NCBI GenBank assembly: GCA_017460805.1
Contig: JAFUAF010000033.1
Coordinates: 1-46,177 of the forward strand
Direction of reading: 5' to 3'
From: Bacillota bacterium
Lineage (GTDB): Bacteria > Bacillota > Clostridia > Lachnospirales > CAG-274
DNA: 46,177 nt
The translations under genes and the position numbers were made by a program. Numbering within the stretch: position 1 is the first letter of the stretch; every line of letters begins with the position of its first letter. The notes below the pieces were generated by a model. It was given only the letters and a program-made list of their open reading frames with translations. It made no database searches and was not told the DNA's origin. Shown here piece by piece: positions 7,765 through 15,465 of this stretch.

Positions 7765-8275
7765 TGACGTTTTTATTGCTTTTCCGAATAAAAATACTGC
7801 GCTCGCCGTGGCAAAAACGGCTATGGCGGCGGGGTTTAATGCGGCGTGTGCCGTGCTGAGTGCAAACGCCCTCAGACAAAAACTGGGCTATTACGACGGC
7901 GGTATCGTTATCTGCGGCTGCCGCTTTCCCGATGCCAATATAAACGAGCTTTTGCAGGATATCCCCGAAACTTTCGGCATTATCCTTATCGGCACACCCG
8001 ATATGCTTAATAACTGCGACTGCGAAAGGGCAGTAAAACTCGCCGTTCCCATAAATACCGCACAGCTTGTCTGCTATATGGATATGCTGCGCCCCGAGCC
8101 GTCAAATGCCCATAAGTCGCGCTCTCCAAAGGACAGGGCAATAATAGACAAGGCCAAGCGCTATCTTATCAGCCACTACAATATGACCGAACCCCAGGCG
8201 CACAAATATCTCGAAAAAAAGAGCATGGAAACGGGCAGAACAATGACCGAGACCGCAAAAAGAATATTGAACTGA
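7754..8275 (+). CDS. ANTAR-domain regulator with a receiver-like N-terminus
   Basis: 173 residues. The C-terminal ~55 residues (KDRAIIDKAKRYLISHYNMT followed by EPQAHKYLEKKSMETGRTM) form an ANTAR domain, which in characterised members binds two-hairpin RNA and prevents transcription termination. The N-terminal ~115 residues look like a degenerate receiver: where a phospho-accepting Asp is expected, the strand reads GIVICGCRFPD, so control by phosphorylation is doubtful. GTG at 7754 is chosen because GGAGGG lies seven bases upstream and the two duplicated copies keep the same start. Such regulators in Clostridia are often linked to nitrogen genes; glnA and gltB are in this window but 17 kb or more away, so the target is inference. 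Confidence 0.85.
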   Translation: MTGNDVFIAFPNKNTALAVAKTAMAAGFNAACAVLSANALRQKLGYYDGGIVICGCRFPDANINELLQDIPETFGIILIGTPDMLNNCDCERAVKLAVPINTAQLVCYMDMLRPEPSNAHKSRSPKDRAIIDKAKRYLISHYNMTEPQAHKYLEKKSMETGRTMTETAKRILN

Positions 8276-8306
8276 ATTTGTACGGGAGGAACTCTGGTAC
8301 AGCGTG

Positions 8307-8342
8307 AAAAACGGAACTGCCGTATTGACAGTCCCGTTTTTT
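8307..8342. terminator. Bidirectional terminator between ANTAR gene and lipoprotein gene
   Basis: AAAAACGG (8307-8314) with ACTG (8316-8319) pairs with CAGT (8329-8332) and CCGTTTTT (8334-8341). There is a T run on each strand, suiting the two convergent genes. Confidence 0.85.
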
Positions 8343-8345
8343 GTT

Positions 8346-9539
8346 TTATCTTTCAATTTTTATAGTCTTAAATGTATTTATAATTTCGGCGGCATACGCC
8401 TTGAGATCGTTGATATCTTCATCGGATAAATTTTCACGCGGATAAAATTCAAGTGAATTTATTCCGAACAATTTTAAAGAACGGTCATAAAAGAAGAAAG
8501 TTCCCAAACAAGTGTCGGTCGCATCATTGCTGCTTTCATATAACAAAATAAGATTTCCGTTATCGCTGATTTTTTCAATATTTCTGTCGGGCTCCGAAAA
8601 ATCATTCATAAATTCTTCTTCGGTGCTGTAATGGTAAGAAAGAGTAGCGTCATCTATAACCATATCGCCTGTTACATTTGAAGCGGAATATTTACCCGAA
8701 ACATAGCCGGAATTGTTGGAGTGTTGGTATTCCTTCACCGTAAGACTGTAAGGCACTTCAAAACCTGCATAATATTCATAGTTGTCCTCGTCATATACGG
8801 TATCAATAAGATGAAATTTTGTGTCATTCGGGTCGGCGGTGGCAAAAGTGGCTTTGTACATATCTATGCCGCTGCTAAATGCAGAAAATTCCACAAAATT
8901 GCCTGTGGCGGAGTATATATCGTTGTTTTCGCCGGTAACAGGGTCATCGTAATAAATAATATCACTTCTGGTGTCTTCGGCTTTTTCTCCGTATGTATCG
9001 TAAATATCTTGTTCCGTGGATTTTGAACCAATACCGCGAGGCAGGAAAACATCATTGGCACGCGTCATGGGAAAAATCTCAACCGAATAGATAATGCAGT
9101 CTTTAGCGGAAATGGTGTCTGTGCCCGGATTTTTGTAATAAAGTGTTACATCATAATCTTCATTGTCGTTCAAATATAACGAGGTTTGTCCGGAATAATT
9201 TATATCGGTGGAATCGTCAGATGTATCGGTCTCGACTCCCGTCGCCTGCTCAAATTCTCTGACAGTCATCGGAAATGTAAGCAGTTTATCCGATATCTGT
9301 ATTTTACCGCTGTAAATGTCCGCATCCTGTATTTCTTTGCAGGGTTTGCCCGCTTTTACGGTAATGACTTTTTCTCCGCTTTCTGCGGAAAGACCATTGT
9401 CGGGCGTATCTCCATTGTTGGCGGTGCTGTTGTCTGCTGCGGTATTTGCCTGTTCATTTACTGTAGTATTACTTGTGCTTTGACATGCACAAAGTGATAC
9501 GGAAAGTGCAAATATAAGTGCCGCAAGTTTGAATTTCAT
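8346..9539 (-). CDS. Hypothetical lipoprotein
   Basis: 397 residues with a type II signal peptide. The lipobox is LCAC near residue 19, followed by a Ser/Thr/Asn-rich spacer of about 35 residues, so the mature protein should be anchored to the outer face of the membrane. The rest is polar and Asp/Tyr-rich. Two related segments (LLTFPMTVREFEQATG near residue 88 and VPYSLTVKEYQ further on) suggest a repeated domain like those in uncharacterised clostridial lipoproteins. AAAGGAGAG precedes the ATG. It is transcribed alone from a strong promoter. Function unknown. Confidence 0.75.
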   Translation of the reverse strand: MKFKLAALIFALSVSLCACQSTSNTTVNEQANTAADNSTANNGDTPDNGLSAESGEKVITVKAGKPCKEIQDADIYSGKIQISDKLLTFPMTVREFEQATGVETDTSDDSTDINYSGQTSLYLNDNEDYDVTLYYKNPGTDTISAKDCIIYSVEIFPMTRANDVFLPRGIGSKSTEQDIYDTYGEKAEDTRSDIIYYDDPVTGENNDIYSATGNFVEFSAFSSGIDMYKATFATADPNDTKFHLIDTVYDEDNYEYYAGFEVPYSLTVKEYQHSNNSGYVSGKYSASNVTGDMVIDDATLSYHYSTEEEFMNDFSEPDRNIEKISDNGNLILLYESSNDATDTCLGTFFFYDRSLKLFGINSLEFYPRENLSDEDINDLKAYAAEIINTFKTIKIER

Positions 9540-9572
9540 AATTTTCTCTCCTTTTTTGTTTTTTTCGTAACA

Positions 9573-9601
9573 AGTATATCATTAACGCTTGGATTTGTCA
9601 A
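9573..9601 (-). promoter_or_regulatory. Predicted promoter of the lipoprotein gene
   Basis: On the minus strand: TTGACA (9601-9596), 17 bp, TATACT (9578-9573). Confidence 0.75.
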
Positions 9602-9685
9602 TGTTCGATATCGTATGCTCAATTTTTTTTAACCCATTTTTATTTTTTGAATACTATAAATCAGAACCACAAGGAGGTCAAAAAC

Positions 9686-9838
9686 ATGGCGGATTGCACA
9701 CCTTTTGACAAGACTATCACCGTCACAAAGCTTGCGCAGGCCTATGTGCCGATACAGAAGCTTTGTACACTTATGGAGCCTACACAGGCGTTGCTTGCGG
9801 GCACGGTTTTCCCCGAATTAGTTGATATTTATAAATAA
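9686..9838 (+). CDS. cotJA: Spore coat associated protein CotJA
   Basis: 50 residues. The pattern AQAYVPIQKLCTLMEPTQAL followed by LAGTVFPEL is the CotJA signature. An in-frame ATG exists at 9647, but the ATG at 9686 has a consensus AGGAGGT ten bases upstream and gives the expected protein. It is the first gene of cotJABC, which in Bacillus is made in the mother cell under sigma-E and forms part of the inner coat. I cannot identify a convincing sigma-E promoter upstream. Confidence 0.85.
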   Translation: MADCTPFDKTITVTKLAQAYVPIQKLCTLMEPTQALLAGTVFPELVDIYK

Positions 9839-9850
9839 AGGAGTATAAAA

Positions 9851-10135
9851 ATGGACAGAGACAGCATTTTAAAGCGCCTTACGGTGCTCGACTTTCTGGC
9901 TGTTGACTTGCAGCTTTACCTTGACAGCCACCCCGACTGCAAAGAGGGGATAAAAAAATATAACGAAGTAGTGAACGAGGCGGACGGCCTGCGCGAACAG
10001 TACGAAAACCTGTACGGCCCGCTGTTTTCCTACAGAAGCTACAGCAAAAAAGACCAATTCAACTGGACAGACGACCCCTGGCCGTGGGAGATGTGTTTTA
10101 ATTTTGATATAGCCGAAAAGGAGGCCGAAAACTAA
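9851..10135 (+). CDS. cotJB: Spore coat protein CotJB
   Basis: 94 residues, the family length. The N-terminal LTVLDFLAVDLQLYLDSHPD and the C-terminal WTDDPWPWE are diagnostic for CotJB. AGGAG lies before the ATG. It starts 12 bp after cotJA and its last base overlaps the start of cotJC, so the three are translated from one message. It interacts with CotJC in the coat in studied species. Confidence 0.92.
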   Translation: MDRDSILKRLTVLDFLAVDLQLYLDSHPDCKEGIKKYNEVVNEADGLREQYENLYGPLFSYRSYSKKDQFNWTDDPWPWEMCFNFDIAEKEAEN

Positions 10136-10740
10136 TGTGGATATATGAGAAAAAGCAGGAATTCCCCGTAAAGATCAAGACCCAAAACCCCGCCCTCGCC
10201 AAACTTATCATAACACAGTACGGGGGTCCCGACGGCGAACTTGGGGCATCGCTCAGGTATTTATCGCAGCGCTATTCAGCTGTTACGCCGCAGTCCAAGG
10301 CGATTTTGAACGACATTGGCACGGAGGAGCTTGCACACCTTGAAATGATAGGAACGATGTGCCACCAGCTGAGCCGCGACCTTGACCCCGACGAGATAAA
10401 AAAGGCGGGCTTTGACAGCTATTTTGTAGACCACGGCTGCGGGGTCTATCCCGCAAGTGCGGCGGGTGTGCCGTTTACCGCGGCTTATTTTCAATCAAAA
10501 GGCGACCCTTTGACCGACCTTTACGAAAACCTTGCCGCCGAGCAAAAGGCGCGCTCGACCTATGAATATCTGATGAAAATGACCGACGACCCCGATGTTC
10601 TTGAACCGCTCAGATTTTTGAGAGAACGTGAGATAGTGCATTTCCAGCGCTTCGGCGAAGCCCTCGAGGGCGTGAGAGAGTACCTCGACCAAAAACGCCA
10701 ATTTGTAATGCCCATGCCCGAAAGCATGAAAGATAAATAA
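10135..10740 (+). CDS. cotJC: Spore coat protein CotJC, manganese-catalase-like
   Basis: 201 residues of the non-haem manganese catalase family, found in spore coats. Ferritin-like metal-ligand motifs are visible: EELAHLEMIGTM (about residue 62-73) and EREIVHFQRFGEAL (about 164-177), with a further Glu in AAEQKARSTYEYLM. The opening MWIYEKKQEFPVKIKTQNPA is typical. Its start overlaps the cotJB stop by one base. It may protect the spore from peroxide; activity cannot be judged from sequence alone. Confidence 0.92.
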   Translation: MWIYEKKQEFPVKIKTQNPALAKLIITQYGGPDGELGASLRYLSQRYSAVTPQSKAILNDIGTEELAHLEMIGTMCHQLSRDLDPDEIKKAGFDSYFVDHGCGVYPASAAGVPFTAAYFQSKGDPLTDLYENLAAEQKARSTYEYLMKMTDDPDVLEPLRFLREREIVHFQRFGEALEGVREYLDQKRQFVMPMPESMKDK

Positions 10741-10745
10741 AAACG

Positions 10746-10776
10746 AAGTGCGTGCGATTTTTCGTGCGCACTTTTT
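10746..10776 (+). terminator. Terminator of cotJABC
   Basis: AAGTGCG (10746-10752) pairs with CGCACTT (10767-10773), extended inward by wobble pairs, then a five-T run. Confidence 0.85.
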
Positions 10777-10801
10777 GTCGATTATTTTTGACTATTTGCA
10801 C

Positions 10802-10830
10802 TTGATAAAAATGTAATTGTATGATAAAAT
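10802..10830 (+). promoter_or_regulatory. Predicted promoter of the SLH protein gene
   Basis: TTGATA (10802-10807), 17 bp, TAAAAT (10825-10830), about 100 bp before the start codon. Confidence 0.65.
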
Positions 10831-10930
10831 TATTGAAAAAGCAGTATAAAAAATTTTTTGAGGTGTACCCATTTGCTTCTGTTTCGGTGTTTATATAGGT
10901 GAAAGATAAATATATGAGAGAGGGGTAAGT

Positions 10931-12040
10931 ATGAGAATAAATATGAAAAACGGATTTTTGGCGGCTTTTATCTGCGGGTTTATGGCTTTTGGGGCTGTGA
11001 GTGTTCCTGCGGCGGATGTTGTGTCGGACTGGGCGAAAAGCGAGGTGGAAGAAGCGGAGGAGCTTGGCATAGTTTCGGGCGGATATCTGCGTGACTATCA
11101 AAAGCCCATTACCCGCGGGGAGTTTTGCGGGCTGATAATAAACACTTTAAGGGCGCAGGATGAAAAGATCATAAATAACATAAATGCCGACGGGATAAAA
11201 TTTACCGACACCGACAATGCGGATATAAAAACGGCAGCTGCTTTGGGGATAGCGGCGGGTGTTGGCGACAATAAATTTGACCCGAACGGTCTTATTACCC
11301 GTCAGCAGGCGGCGCGTATGCTGTACAAGGCGGCAAATTTAAGCGGGTGCGAGGAATATTTTGACTATCGCTTTACCGACAGCAACAAGCGTTTCGATTT
11401 TCCTTATCAATTTGCGGATATATCACAATTTGAGCATTGGTCGGCGGTGGGTATACAGTACTGTTTTCAAAATAAAATAATGTTTGGCGTAGGCGGCAAC
11501 AGATTTGACCCAAACGGCAGTTATACAAGGGAGCAGGCGTATCTGACGGCTTTGCGGCTGTATAAGCGCTTTAACGGCGAGGGTATAAAGACTTATGCGC
11601 AGTATAACGGCGAAACGGGCAAATTTTTATTTGCGGGCAAAGAATACGATAAAGTCTATACGCCCTGTGACGGAAAAATAGTGGTCTGTGATGGCGGGAA
11701 ATATGTTTTATACAATACGGACGGGGCTTTTGTGAAAAATATCGTTAATGACGAAACACCCGTTACGACCGAAAACTACGATGTATACGACTGTTTTGGG
11801 AATTGGCTCATAATCACCGCAAGGGATGCACCCGCGGCATGGCTGCTCGACACGGAAAAGGGCGGGCTGTGGAGAGTGGACGAACTTCATTTTACATCCG
11901 ACGGAAATGTTTTGTATATAAAAGAAAATGATACAAGCGACGGCGACAATATTGTAAAGACTAAATTTATACTTTTTGAGCGTGATAAATACGCACAGGA
12001 GGGATATTCAACACAAATTCTGGATATTTATAAAAGATAA
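10931..12040 (+). CDS. S-layer homology (SLH) domain surface protein
   Basis: 369 residues, secreted. The signal peptide covers about 1-32 (basic start, hydrophobic core, cleavage likely after VPAA). Three SLH modules follow at about 33-75, 90-135 and 155-205, recognised by the ITRGEF, LITRQQAARMLYKA and YTREQAYLTALRLY motifs and by DNKFDPNG/NRFDPNGSYT repeats. SLH triplets bind pyruvylated wall polymers. The C-terminal ~160 residues look like beta-rich repeated strands (KYVLYNTDGAFV, AWLLDTEKGGLW), perhaps a small propeller-like domain. Partner and ligand unknown. GAGAGGGG precedes the ATG. Confidence 0.85.
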   Translation: MRINMKNGFLAAFICGFMAFGAVSVPAADVVSDWAKSEVEEAEELGIVSGGYLRDYQKPITRGEFCGLIINTLRAQDEKIINNINADGIKFTDTDNADIKTAAALGIAAGVGDNKFDPNGLITRQQAARMLYKAANLSGCEEYFDYRFTDSNKRFDFPYQFADISQFEHWSAVGIQYCFQNKIMFGVGGNRFDPNGSYTREQAYLTALRLYKRFNGEGIKTYAQYNGETGKFLFAGKEYDKVYTPCDGKIVVCDGGKYVLYNTDGAFVKNIVNDETPVTTENYDVYDCFGNWLIITARDAPAAWLLDTEKGGLWRVDELHFTSDGNVLYIKENDTSDGDNIVKTKFILFERDKYAQEGYSTQILDIYKR

Positions 12041-12101
12041 GAAAAATATAGAGCGTTTTTATACTCCATGTAAAATATTAAAAGAAAAATATAAAATATA
12101 C

Positions 12102-12130
12102 TTGACAATAAAAATAATATATGTTACTAT
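12102..12130 (+). promoter_or_regulatory. Predicted promoter of the membrane protein/HTH pair
   Basis: TTGACA (12102-12107), 17 bp, TACTAT (12125-12130). Confidence 0.7.
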
Positions 12131-12171
12131 ATCCTTGCAAACAAAATATCTGTTTCAAGGAGGAATAAAAA

Positions 12172-12687
12172 ATGGATATATTAAAAATAGTTTCAACTCT
12201 CGTTTTGCCGATAGTGCTGATAGCGGCGGTGGTGTATGAGCTGAAAAGGACATTGAAATACACCAATTTTGATGAAAGACAGCAAATAGTCCGCGGCAGG
12301 GCGTTTAAGTATGCCTATTATACGGCGATGATATTCGCTGCGGTGATAATAGTGCTTGAAGCGGGCGGCACAACAATTATGTCGGCCGTAGTATTTGCAG
12401 GGCTTCAGCTTTATTTAAGCTTTATAGTTTTTGTATCGTACTGTATTTTTAAGGATGCCTATTTTACGGTCTCGGAAAAGTCGGTAAAAGGTTATGCGCT
12501 TATGCTTGCGGGGCTTGGCACGATAAACCTTGTCGGCGGCATAATTCAGGCGGGCAAGGGTCATGTTATGGAAAACGGTATGCTTACAAAGGACTGCCTC
12601 GGCTTGGTGATAGGCGTTTCGTTTTTGTTTATTGCCGCGGAATTTGTTGTTAAAAAGTTTCTTGTGAGCCGCGAGGAGGAAGAGTGA
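12172..12687 (+). CDS. Four-helix membrane protein paired with an HTH regulator
   Basis: 171 residues with about four or five hydrophobic helices (6-24, 46-64, 68-95, 105-125, 137-160). The segment TNFDERQQIVRGRAFKYAYY after the first helix is typical of small clostridial membrane proteins encoded next to Cro/XRE-type regulators (DUF2178-like). A strong AAGGAGG precedes the ATG. Its stop overlaps the start of the regulator at 12687 by one base. Function unknown. Confidence 0.75.
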   Translation: MDILKIVSTLVLPIVLIAAVVYELKRTLKYTNFDERQQIVRGRAFKYAYYTAMIFAAVIIVLEAGGTTIMSAVVFAGLQLYLSFIVFVSYCIFKDAYFTVSEKSVKGYALMLAGLGTINLVGGIIQAGKGHVMENGMLTKDCLGLVIGVSFLFIAAEFVVKKFLVSREEEE

Positions 12688-12878
12688 TGAAAAATCTTCG
12701 TTTAAAATCCGCCCGCGCCGCAAAAGACCTTTCTCAGCAGCAGCTTGCCGACCTTGTCGGGGTTTCAAGACAGACCATAAGCGCAATAGAAAAGGGCGAC
12801 TATAACCCCACGATAAATCTTTGCATTGCCATTTGCAGGGCGCTTGACAAGACTTTGGATGATATTTTCTGGGAATAA
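12687..12878 (+). CDS. Cro/XRE-family transcriptional regulator
   Basis: 63 residues, almost only a helix-turn-helix domain: LKSARAAKDLSQQQLADLVG, with recognition helix VSRQTISAIEKGDYNP, then LCIAICRALDKTLDDIFWE. This is the short YgzD/YozG-like type found beside membrane proteins. ATG at 12687 overlaps the previous stop; a GTG at 12684 would add one residue. It probably controls its own two-gene operon. Confidence 0.88.
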   Translation: MKNLRLKSARAAKDLSQQQLADLVGVSRQTISAIEKGDYNPTINLCIAICRALDKTLDDIFWE

Positions 12879-12893
12879 TTTCGGAAATAAGAT

Positions 12894-12934
12894 AAACGTA
12901 CACAAAGGGACGGTTCTTTTGTGTACGTTTTTTT
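12894..12934 (+). terminator. Terminator whose loop carries the GGGACGGTTC repeat core
   Basis: AAACGTACACAAA (12894-12906) pairs perfectly with TTTGTGTACGTTT (12918-12930), followed by a T run to 12934. The loop GGGACGGTTCT is the same core as in the palindromes at 7.0-7.7, 15.7 and 19.6 kb. Confidence 0.85.
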
Positions 12935-12938
12935 GTTA

Positions 12939-12967
12939 TTGAAAACGATTTTATATTATGGTAAAAT
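12939..12967 (+). promoter_or_regulatory. Predicted promoter of the cobalamin operon
   Basis: TTGAAA (12939-12944), 17 bp, TAAAAT (12962-12967). Only about 17 nt remain between the expected start site and the cbiET start codon, so there is no room for a cobalamin riboswitch. Confidence 0.6.
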
Positions 12968-12991
12968 AGACTTATTACGGAGGTCGTGTTT

Positions 12992-14173
12992 ATGAAAAAG
13001 ATAACTCTTATCGGTATCGGAACGGGTGCGGAGACCTTGACGAAAGCGGCTGAAAAAGCGATAGAGGCGGCGGATGTGCTTATCGGCGCAAAGCGCCTTA
13101 TCGGGCTTTTTGACAAGCCGTCTTTTGCGGAATACCGCCCAAACGGGATACGCCAATATATAGAAAACAGCGATAAAAGCCGATTTTGTGTGCTTTTGTC
13201 GGGCGATACGGGCTTTTACAGCGGTGCAAAGGGAATTTTGGCGGCGCTTGACGGCATGGACGTTGAGGTCATGGCGGGAATATCGTCATTTTCGTATTTT
13301 TTTGCAAAGCTCAAAAAGGACTACAGCGATGTGAAGTTTGCCAGCCTGCACGGCAGAAACTGCAATTTTATCACATACATAAAAAGATATAACAAGGTCT
13401 TTTTTCTGCTCGAAAAAGACGGCGTGAAAAAGATTTGTGACGGGTTGTGCAAATACGGCATGAACAATGTGCGGCTTTTTGTGGGAGAAAATTTATCCGC
13501 GGAAAGTGAAAGAATAACCATAGGCACGGCGGAAGAATTAAAGGGCAGGGATTTTGATGCACTTTCCGTTCTTCTTGCGGAAAATGATGCCGAATACGTG
13601 AAATTCGGCAGTATTGCGGATGAAGAGTTTATCCGCGGCAAGGTACCTATGACAAAATCGGAGATACGCTCTTTAAGCCTTGCGAAGCTGAATCTTGATG
13701 AAAACTCGGTTTTATACGACGTTGGCGCGGGAACGGGCTCGGTGTCTGTAGAGGCGGCACAGTACCTTTTAAACGGCGCTGTTTATGCCTTTGAAAAAAA
13801 TCCCGAAGCACTCGGGCTGCTTGAAAAAAACAAGATAAAATTCGCCTGCGACAATGTGCATATTATTGAGGGCGAAGCGCCGAAAAGCTTTGATTTTGAT
13901 ACTTTGCCCGTGCCGACCCACGCTTTTGTCGGCGGCAACGGCGGCGAACTAAAAGAAATCATCGACACACTTTTTGTGGAAAATAAAAATATCAGAATAG
14001 CAGTAAATGCGGTGTCACTAAATACAGTTTCGGAAATTTTTGAACTTGCGGACAAGTATGAAGCAGAAATTTGCTGTATCAACGCTTCAAGGGCGGAAAA
14101 GGCGGGCACACATCTTTTGATGAAAGCGCAAAACCCCGTTTATATAGCCATTTTTACGGAGAAAAAACAATGA
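12992..14173 (+). CDS. cbiET: Precorrin-6Y C5,15-methyltransferase (decarboxylating), CbiE-CbiT fusion
   Basis: 393 residues. The first ~190 are a CbiE-type tetrapyrrole methylase (LIGIGTGAETLTKAAEKAIE, LLSGDTGFYSGAKGIL); the rest is CbiT, a class I SAM methyltransferase (PMTKSEIRSLSLAKL and the SAM loop VLYDVGAGTGSVSVEAAQYL). The fusion methylates C5 and C15 and decarboxylates the C12 acetate during corrin synthesis. GTG at 12986 is open, but ATG 12992 follows GGAGG by eight bases and gives a standard CbiE start. The stop overlaps the cbiA start. In the anaerobic pathway the cobalt-precorrin name applies. Confidence 0.92.
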   Translation: MKKITLIGIGTGAETLTKAAEKAIEAADVLIGAKRLIGLFDKPSFAEYRPNGIRQYIENSDKSRFCVLLSGDTGFYSGAKGILAALDGMDVEVMAGISSFSYFFAKLKKDYSDVKFASLHGRNCNFITYIKRYNKVFFLLEKDGVKKICDGLCKYGMNNVRLFVGENLSAESERITIGTAEELKGRDFDALSVLLAENDAEYVKFGSIADEEFIRGKVPMTKSEIRSLSLAKLNLDENSVLYDVGAGTGSVSVEAAQYLLNGAVYAFEKNPEALGLLEKNKIKFACDNVHIIEGEAPKSFDFDTLPVPTHAFVGGNGGELKEIIDTLFVENKNIRIAVNAVSLNTVSEIFELADKYEAEICCINASRAEKAGTHLLMKAQNPVYIAIFTEKKQ

Positions 14174-15465
14174 ACTATCCAAGAATAATGATAACCGCCT
14201 GCGGCAGCGGCAGCGGCAAAACTACCGTCATGTGCGCCCTGCTTGCGGCGCTTAAAAACAGAATGAATGTGTCGGCGTTCAAATGCGGACCCGATTATAT
14301 AGATCCCATGTTTCATACCGAGCTTGGCACAAATTGTGTAAATCTTGACCCTTTTTTTTGTGATGAAAAACTTTTGCGTTCGCTTTTTGTGAAATATGCG
14401 GGCGGGATAAGCCTTATCGAGGGCGTTATGGGCTATTATGACGGCATGGAAATGACGGATACGGCGGCAAGCAGTTATTCTGTGGCGCGCGCTCTGGACT
14501 GCCCGGCCGTACTTGTGGTAAATGCGCGGGGAATGGCGGCTTCTCTGCTTGCTGTTGTGGAGGGAATGAAAAAATTCAGACCCGACAGCAATATCTGCGG
14601 CGTTATCCTCAATAATGTGTCGGAGCACGTTTTTAAGGCGCTTGCACCCGCAATAGAAAATATGGGCATCGCGGCGCTCGGTTTTTTGCCGAAAGATGAG
14701 AACTTTGCGCTTGAAAGCCGACATCTCGGGCTTGTGACCCCTGCGGAAATGTCGGATTTGGAGCGGAAAATGCGGCTTTTGGGCGAGAGTGCCGAAAAAT
14801 ATATCGACCTTGACCGCCTTATAAACCTTGCGAAATCTGCGCCAAAGCTTGATGCAAAGCCTTTTTTGTGTGAGAAAAAATATGATTTGAAAATCGGTGT
14901 GGCGAGGGATAAGGCGTTTTGCTTTTATTATAAGGCAAACCTTGATATGCTTAGGGAAAAGGGCTGTGAGTTGGTGTATTTCAGCCCGCTTGAAGATGAA
15001 AAACTGCCCGACGGATTGGACGGGCTTATTATCGGCGGCGGCTATCCCGAATTGTATTTGGAAAAACTGAGCCGCAACATATCAATGAGAAACTCTATAA
15101 AAACCGCCCTTGAATGCGGCCTGCCCTGTCTTGCGGAGTGCGGGGGCTTCATGTATCTGCAAAAGAGCATCGACGGGCATGAAATGGTCGGATTTATCGG
15201 CTCAATGTGCGAAAATAAGGGGAAATTGGTGCGTTTTGGCTATATCACGCTTACAAATGAGGACGGCAAAAAAATAAAGGCGCACGAATTTCACTATTAC
15301 GACAGCACCGACAACGGGGCTGAATATACGGCAAAAAAACACAGCGGAAAACAATGGAAGTGCATACACAAAAAGTGCAGGTGTATCTGTGGCTATCCGC
15401 ATATATTTTACCCCGCAAACGAAGATTTTTTGGATGATTTTTTAAGGCTATGCAAAAAGAAATAA
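14170..15465 (+). CDS. cbiA: Cobyrinate a,c-diamide synthase
   Basis: 431 residues. ATP- and glutamine-dependent amidation of the a and c side chains of (cobalt-)cobyrinate. The N-terminal dethiobiotin-synthetase-like domain has the P-loop CGSGSGKTT (about 11-19) and FKCGPDYIDPMFH. The C-terminal class I glutaminase domain has GGGYPELY and the nucleophile Cys in ECGGFMYL. ATG 14170 overlaps the cbiET stop as ATGA; the frame is open further upstream but without support. It overlaps cobU by 16 bp. The last ~60 residues are Lys/Cys-rich. Confidence 0.93.
   Translation: MNYPRIMITACGSGSGKTTVMCALLAALKNRMNVSAFKCGPDYIDPMFHTELGTNCVNLDPFFCDEKLLRSLFVKYAGGISLIEGVMGYYDGMEMTDTAASSYSVARALDCPAVLVVNARGMAASLLAVVEGMKKFRPDSNICGVILNNVSEHVFKALAPAIENMGIAALGFLPKDENFALESRHLGLVTPAEMSDLERKMRLLGESAEKYIDLDRLINLAKSAPKLDAKPFLCEKKYDLKIGVARDKAFCFYYKANLDMLREKGCELVYFSPLEDEKLPDGLDGLIIGGGYPELYLEKLSRNISMRNSIKTALECGLPCLAECGGFMYLQKSIDGHEMVGFIGSMCENKGKLVRFGYITLTNEDGKKIKAHEFHYYDSTDNGAEYTAKKHSGKQWKCIHKKCRCICGYPHIFYPANEDFLDDFLRLCKKK

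Larger units (their letters stand above)
7302..7842 (+). repeat. Tandem 211-bp repeats carrying the ANTAR gene 5' end
   Basis: Segments 7302-7420, 7513-7631 and 7724-7842 are near-identical. Each holds a ribosome site (GGAGGG), a GTG start and the first ~29 codons of the ANTAR regulator. The first two run into a palindrome directly after GGTTTAAT or GATTTAAT; the third continues into the intact gene. The period from palindrome to palindrome is exactly 211 bp (7210, 7421, 7632). Confidence 0.9.

Noticed and set aside
7037-7842. CRISPR array or satellite
   Set aside because: The repeats are 92 bp and palindromic, the 211-bp units carry gene sequence instead of variable spacers, and there are no cas genes.
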